Shown here: positions 59,115 through 64,000 of the stretch, in pieces
Numbering within the stretch: position 1 is the first letter of the stretch
Layout: each line of letters starts with the position of its first letter
Assembly: GCA_008973525.1 (NCBI GenBank)
Contig: WACJ01000316.1
Location: forward strand, 124,001 to 188,000
From: Stenopsyche tienmushanensis
Lineage: Eukaryota; Arthropoda; Insecta; Trichoptera; Stenopsychidae
Reading direction: 5' to 3'
Length of the DNA: 64,000 nucleotides
The notes under the pieces: model-generated
Told to the model about the DNA's origin: nothing
The model's input: only the letters and a program-made list of their open reading frames with translations
Databases searched by the model: none
Made by a program: the position numbers and the translations under genes

Positions 59115-62100
59115 AAAGCTTGTATCCTGAATATTTATGATTTTCGTATTAAAAGGGTATCCTTATTTGTAATCTAAACATTAATTTTACATGTAAATGT
59201 AATGATCGATTTACAATTTCAGCCGATAATAATTTATTATTAACTGAAAATCGTTATACGAGACATCAATGGAATGATAAATTATGATTGCCGTAATACA
59301 AATTAGGTAATTTATATATTTTTCGGTCCAAAATATGATATTGTCACAGCAAAAAAAATTGCTCTAAATCGCCATCTTCTACTCGCAAATTATTTATTAC
59401 CGAAAGATAATCCGATGTAAATGACTGGAAAAGAAAAAAAAATCACTTAGGGATGAATAATATATCCATTTGATTCAACCGCCTTGGGTACATATGCTGG
59501 GCCTGCCACTGTGACGATTTGTCTGGAAGCGTTCCATATTTTGCATCATTTGGATAATATTACGGCTTATTTGTTTTGGTCGAAGAGAAGATAAAAAAGG
59601 CTAACCATATTTTGATGTTACACTCGGGAGGATAAAAAAGATATTTGCCGGGAATAATGATAATCCACGATCACATTTCTCTCTGCGAAAGCATAAATAT
59701 CGCCAAATTGGCTTACATAGCCGTTTGAATGGATATGCAGTCATTACAATGTTTCAAATCATTATCCAATAACTATTTTATTTAATGGCGATTTAAGCGC
59801 TTTTATGGCCAACTAGCCGCCGGGGGAATATATGTATCGTATTATTTGGAATGAATTAAATTTTACATTTTCAATTTACTACTGATTAAGGCAACCGCAC
59901 ACTGTAACGTATTGCAGGGGGTAGATAAAACGTCAGGCTGAATGGACTGTCTGTGCTCGCCTTCAAACAAAAACCACCCCCAAACGAGATGAAACACTAA
60001 ACAATGAAAATATTTAAGCTCGATTGTAAATATTGCAAAATTTTTCCGCCGGCGAATAAGAGATCACAGTCAAAATTTATACAGTCCGATTATTCTCGCA
60101 AATAAATAAATTGTATTTTTTTCAATGCAGATACTTCACGTCGGTTCTTTCGCTGAAATCGTTTTCAATAGACCGGAATACATTTTTTTGCTTTGGTCAA
60201 ATCCACCCCATTCTAAGGGGAACATTAATATATCAATGTCCTATTTAACTGAGAACCATTTGTTAGGAAGATAGAATCGTGATGTGTAGGTCCACAATAA
60301 AATATACTAAACGGTCAGCAATCTAGGAAACAGCCGCCGAAAAACGGTCGTTTTCATTGAATTAGCAAAGTATAATGCTTATTTATTGCTCAGTAGACAA
60401 GGCACGCAAACTCACAGCCTACATGTTTAATGTACGGTAATTTTATAAAGTGGATTTGTTTGGATTTATAGCAAATTGTAGTTGAAATCCGCCGGATGGT
60501 GCTTTTATGATTTACCAAATATCTCAAAATCTGTATGGCGTAATGAAGCACTTTTATCGACAATAAAGATACAGTGTTTTATGATGAATACAATGCAAAA
60601 TATATATTTTTTAAAATGGCATTAAAACAACCCGTTTTAATACTATTTCTAATCGGCCATATTAGAAATTGCATCATATTTTTCATCCATTCAAACACTC
60701 AAATATGAACTGGAATATTTTCAATTTAAACTCACGAACTAATCTCAAACTTGTCACAAAAGTCAGAGAGTATGAAATAATTACTTCACATGGGGTACAA
60801 ATGTAATCAAATCCAATTGAGATGGTCAATTCCCTCACTGAATTTCCATTAGTTAAATTGTATATCATTTGCTTGAAAATTATATGTATCATCCCACCAA
60901 TAATTGAGCCAGAAATTTAAATCCCTTTTTTCTTCGTTCGATCAGTAAACATGTTCGGGCATTGCGTTCGAATTTGTCACATCAGCGCTCCGAAAAGCGG
61001 ACCGATTGAACACACAGACCTTGTGGATGCTCCGTCCTCTTTTAGAGCTTTTTGCGGCATTTACGGGAATAAATGCATATCCATGACCTTTTATGATCTC
61101 TAAGATCACAGGAGCCCTCTCAGAGGCTAATATACATAAGTGGCTCGTGATCTTTATAATAAAAGTGTTGTATCACTTAACGATACTAATTTTATTTCAT
61201 GTATATAAATTCACTGAGAGCGTTAAATATTGATGGGTGCCAAATATGTACTACAAAACGTAGCGTCTTGAAACTTGAATCTTAAGCTTTATAAGATATA
61301 TACTTTATATCTCGTACTTTTGTTACTATCTTCGTAAATTTATTATCATCATCTATTTTCTTAGGCGACACCTATGGGCAGTAACTATCTAATATATGTA
61401 TAAATATATAAAGTTCATATATGTTTTTCAAATTGTTATATTAACCTTTCCCTACCGGTGATGTATTTACTACACCTCGACTCTAATAATGGGAATATCG
61501 ATATGAAATATAATAGATACGGGGTTCAAATTTTTTGTATTTCTCTGCAATATAATTACGAATCACATCCAAGTATTATAGTATGTAAGTATTCATCTGC
61601 AGCAACAAAAATAAATAATTTGTCGGTAAATCGGGAATTTTGCGAGTTTTAATCCGTGTCAGGCTGAGCAAGTTGTTTGGCTGCCAAAATCAGATCCAGA
61701 TAATATGACGAAACACCTGATGCTTTAATGTTACTTCGGGACCATTAGGACCATTTAAAATTCATAGGTAAAATGAATAGGAACGGTATTTTGGGGTAGG
61801 GATGAGTACCGAACATCTTGATCGAGCCCATTTTGAAAAGCCTTGTATATAATGAGAAATATGCTTATTTAAGGGGTTTGTAATAATTTATAATATGATT
61901 ATAATCAATATTAATTAGAGCCTACATATTTTGAGAAAATATTTATGGTTTAAAAAGAAATACGTACTATATTTTAGACTTGTTATATGCTGTATCAGAC
62001 ATTAAATGTAGGGGATATTCTTGGAAGATTTTTTCCAACTCTCCTAATTGGTTAAGCTGGAATAAGACTCTTTGAAAATCAAATATAAACAAGATCGAGA

Positions 62101-63740
62101 CGATCGATCTGAAATATTAATACTTATGAATTTTTTCTCATGGAATCATTGGAATCAACCCTCTTTATTAATACTAGATCAATAGATTATGTCGTTGTTT
62201 AATTAAAATACAATGATTTCATAATCAAATATAGGTCTAAAATATCACCATTACATCAATAATAGATAATAAGCATATTTGAATGAACAAATTTGCAATA
62301 TTTTTGCATTCACGATTACTGGCCATTAACTGGTAATTTATTTTTGTGGATTAGTCATATTTGTTTAAACAGAATTTGTGCATTAAATATGCTTTATAGA
62401 TGTGTTCCATTGCTTATTTTAAATTGGAAGCATTATCAAAACGCTGATTTATATTTGCACAGTCAAAACCAAATACAAATTCAATTTATTTTCTTCCGTG
62501 CAATAATCAATTTTGGCGCATGATTCTATTTTAACATTCGCAATAACAGCATTGTCGATCATTTTATTCGATTGTGGAACATTTCAACCGTGAAACTAGC
62601 AGCTCATATTCGTTATTGTTTACATCCAAATATATTTAAGCATCCCAATTTTAAGATTTGTACGAATTAAATATCGAAATGTAGGTTTGATACTCGCCGC
62701 TTATCGATACATGCATACGTGTAAATGACGTACGTAAAAGGTTCAGAAAAGCCCGGTTTATCCCCGGAGTGTGGGAATAAAAGCGAACATGTACACATCG
62801 AACTCTGAACAACATGAGCCAAAATGCAGTGGAAAATCGAAACAAGTATTTTCATATAAAGCGAGATTCATTTGACAAAAAGTCAGAATGCGGGTGGCTC
62901 TCCACTCGGCCACTGGCAAATCGGCTTAGGGGCTGTTGTGGTCCGGGTGATACGAGGCCCGTGAGCTCCTACCCACCCCCATCTCCTTCTTTTTCCCTCT
63001 CTATCTATTTGCGCCGACCTCAAAATCTCCCCGCTTCCAGAAAATGCAAACCTTTTTAAAAATATCCCACCTTAGATTGCCGTCCCATATTTTTGATTTG
63101 TAATTGCTTAAAACCCATTTGTATGTTGATATATATTTTTTGAATAAGATTTAATAATCCGCGTTTGAATGATATACAGATTTTAATAAAAGATATCCGC
63201 ATGCCGCGCTTAAAAGCGTTCGTAATAAGGGGTGCGGCACACAAGTCACTGGTTATTATAAAGAGGCTTTACGGGGGATGAAATTTGGATATGTGCGGTG
63301 GGAACGTAACTGTTTACGCGGGTTATTTATAGTGTATTGTTAACTCGTGGATGACACCGCTTTTTCCATTGTGGTCTTTTGATGACTTTTTTGTTTGCAT
63401 GGAGAGTTGATCTGTTTCATTTCGGGCGCTTTTTATTTGCCTCATATAAAATGCACCGCGAATAACGCGTCCAACGGACAATTTAATTGAAACGTTGCGA
63501 GGAAAAATGATTATTGTTTGTTAGGAAGCGGCAAAAATAATAATCTACCGTATGAATTTGATCCATGTACGCATACACGCATGCTGAGGATGACGCATGG
63601 ACGTTAGATGTACTTAATTTGGCGGCGTACGTACGAAATATTTGCAATTTATTCAATATTTATGTTATTTTAAGTAAAAAAAAATTTTTATCAAGCAAAA
63701 ATAATGTATAATACACAATGGTTTCATATAGCGTACACAC
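59115..63740. other. Intronic DNA, mostly repeat-free
   Basis: More than 4 kb without a recognised repeat or gene. The GC-rich piece at 62890-63030 has an 81-codon frame with no family resemblance. Confidence 0.4.
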
Positions 63741-63742
63741 CG

Positions 63743-63791
63743 CGTGAAACGCGTTCATACATTTATTATGAACGCACGACGTGCGTTCATA
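63743..63791. repeat. Compound palindrome
   Basis: TATGAACGCACG (63767-63778), a central A, and CGTGCGTTCATA (63780-63791) form a perfect odd palindrome. GCGTTCATA just upstream (63751-63759) can pair with the same TATGAACGC, giving a second, mutually exclusive hairpin. Confidence 0.85.
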
Positions 63792-64000
63792 TTTAAATAT
63801 TTTATATCAAAGCAAACATCAATTAAATACACTATTATAATGCTAATTTTGATTAAATATATTTAAATTTGATCATAAAACAATATTAATACAAGAATAT
63901 GATATTAAAAGTCGATGCAAATTTCATTTTTAATATAAAAGACTTTTCGATACATTTTTTCTGAAGCTTAATTCCAGGGTTTTTTATGAACGGTATAACA

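Larger units (their letters stand above)
55056..64000 (-). other. Inferred Rbp6 intron upstream of the exon (open at the window edge)
   Basis: The preceding exon should end in codons for HELDGKK or similar. No minus-strand match is visible between here and 64000, so the intron is inferred to continue beyond the window. It holds a Helitron copy, a small fold-back MITE, one decayed transposon gene and a terminal palindrome. Confidence 0.6.

Noticed and set aside
63981..64000. ATGAACGGTATAACA at the right window edge, like the start of a Helitron unit
   Set aside because: Only about 11 matching bases are available before the window ends.

Overview
This window is AT-rich animal DNA with almost no protein-coding sequence. 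Nearly every open reading frame in it is chance, or part of a decayed transposon. I find one exon I trust. It is 42 bases on the minus strand (55014-55055), bounded by a consensus 3' splice site and an AAG|GTGAGT 5' splice site, and encodes IDPKVAFPRRAHPK. This is the linker between the two RRM domains of the Musashi family. The VAFPRRAHPK form fits Rbp6 (the Musashi-1/2-like paralogue) rather than Drosophila musashi itself. I therefore read the window as the inside of an Rbp6 gene transcribed right to left: part of the intron before the exon (55056-64000) and at least 55 kb of the intron after it (1-55013). The RRM exons themselves were not found here. The exon wording and the transposon types suggest an arthropod, probably an insect; I cannot name the species.

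The introns are a graveyard of DNA transposons. A short Helitron-like family made of ~115-bp tandem units occurs at 13 places; copies at 16207-16625, 27683-28124 and 48210-48583 keep both ends (A|TC...CTRR|T). Three related non-autonomous elements (12866-14465, 22511-23916, 45891-47098) carry a broken Mutator-like transposase, and two other Mutator-like lineages survive as C-terminal fragments (25542-26075 and 28433-28800). Other remnants are a Tigger/pogo (jerky-type) transposase with a 3' terminal repeat (32620-33246), a mariner transposase (34294-34619), a LINE reverse-transcriptase tail (3620-3736), and an unclassified transposon-type protein (58606-59109). Miniature elements include a TA-flanked family with GTGCG/ATGCG-rich ends (1646-1797, 6273, 7003, 31549, 48600, 50509), a TTAA-flanked piggyBac-like MITE (51679-52167), a ~120-bp fold-back MITE (15993 and 57850), and a hairpin-bearing family at 11571 and 44000.

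No tRNA or rRNA gene and no CRISPR array was seen. The points most worth following are the frame-neutral inter-RRM microexon in a giant intron, a perfect CTCF-type site about 0.7 kb downstream of it, and a fold-back template-switch scar that is visible by comparing the three Mutator-like copies. I did not find a convincing new molecular system.
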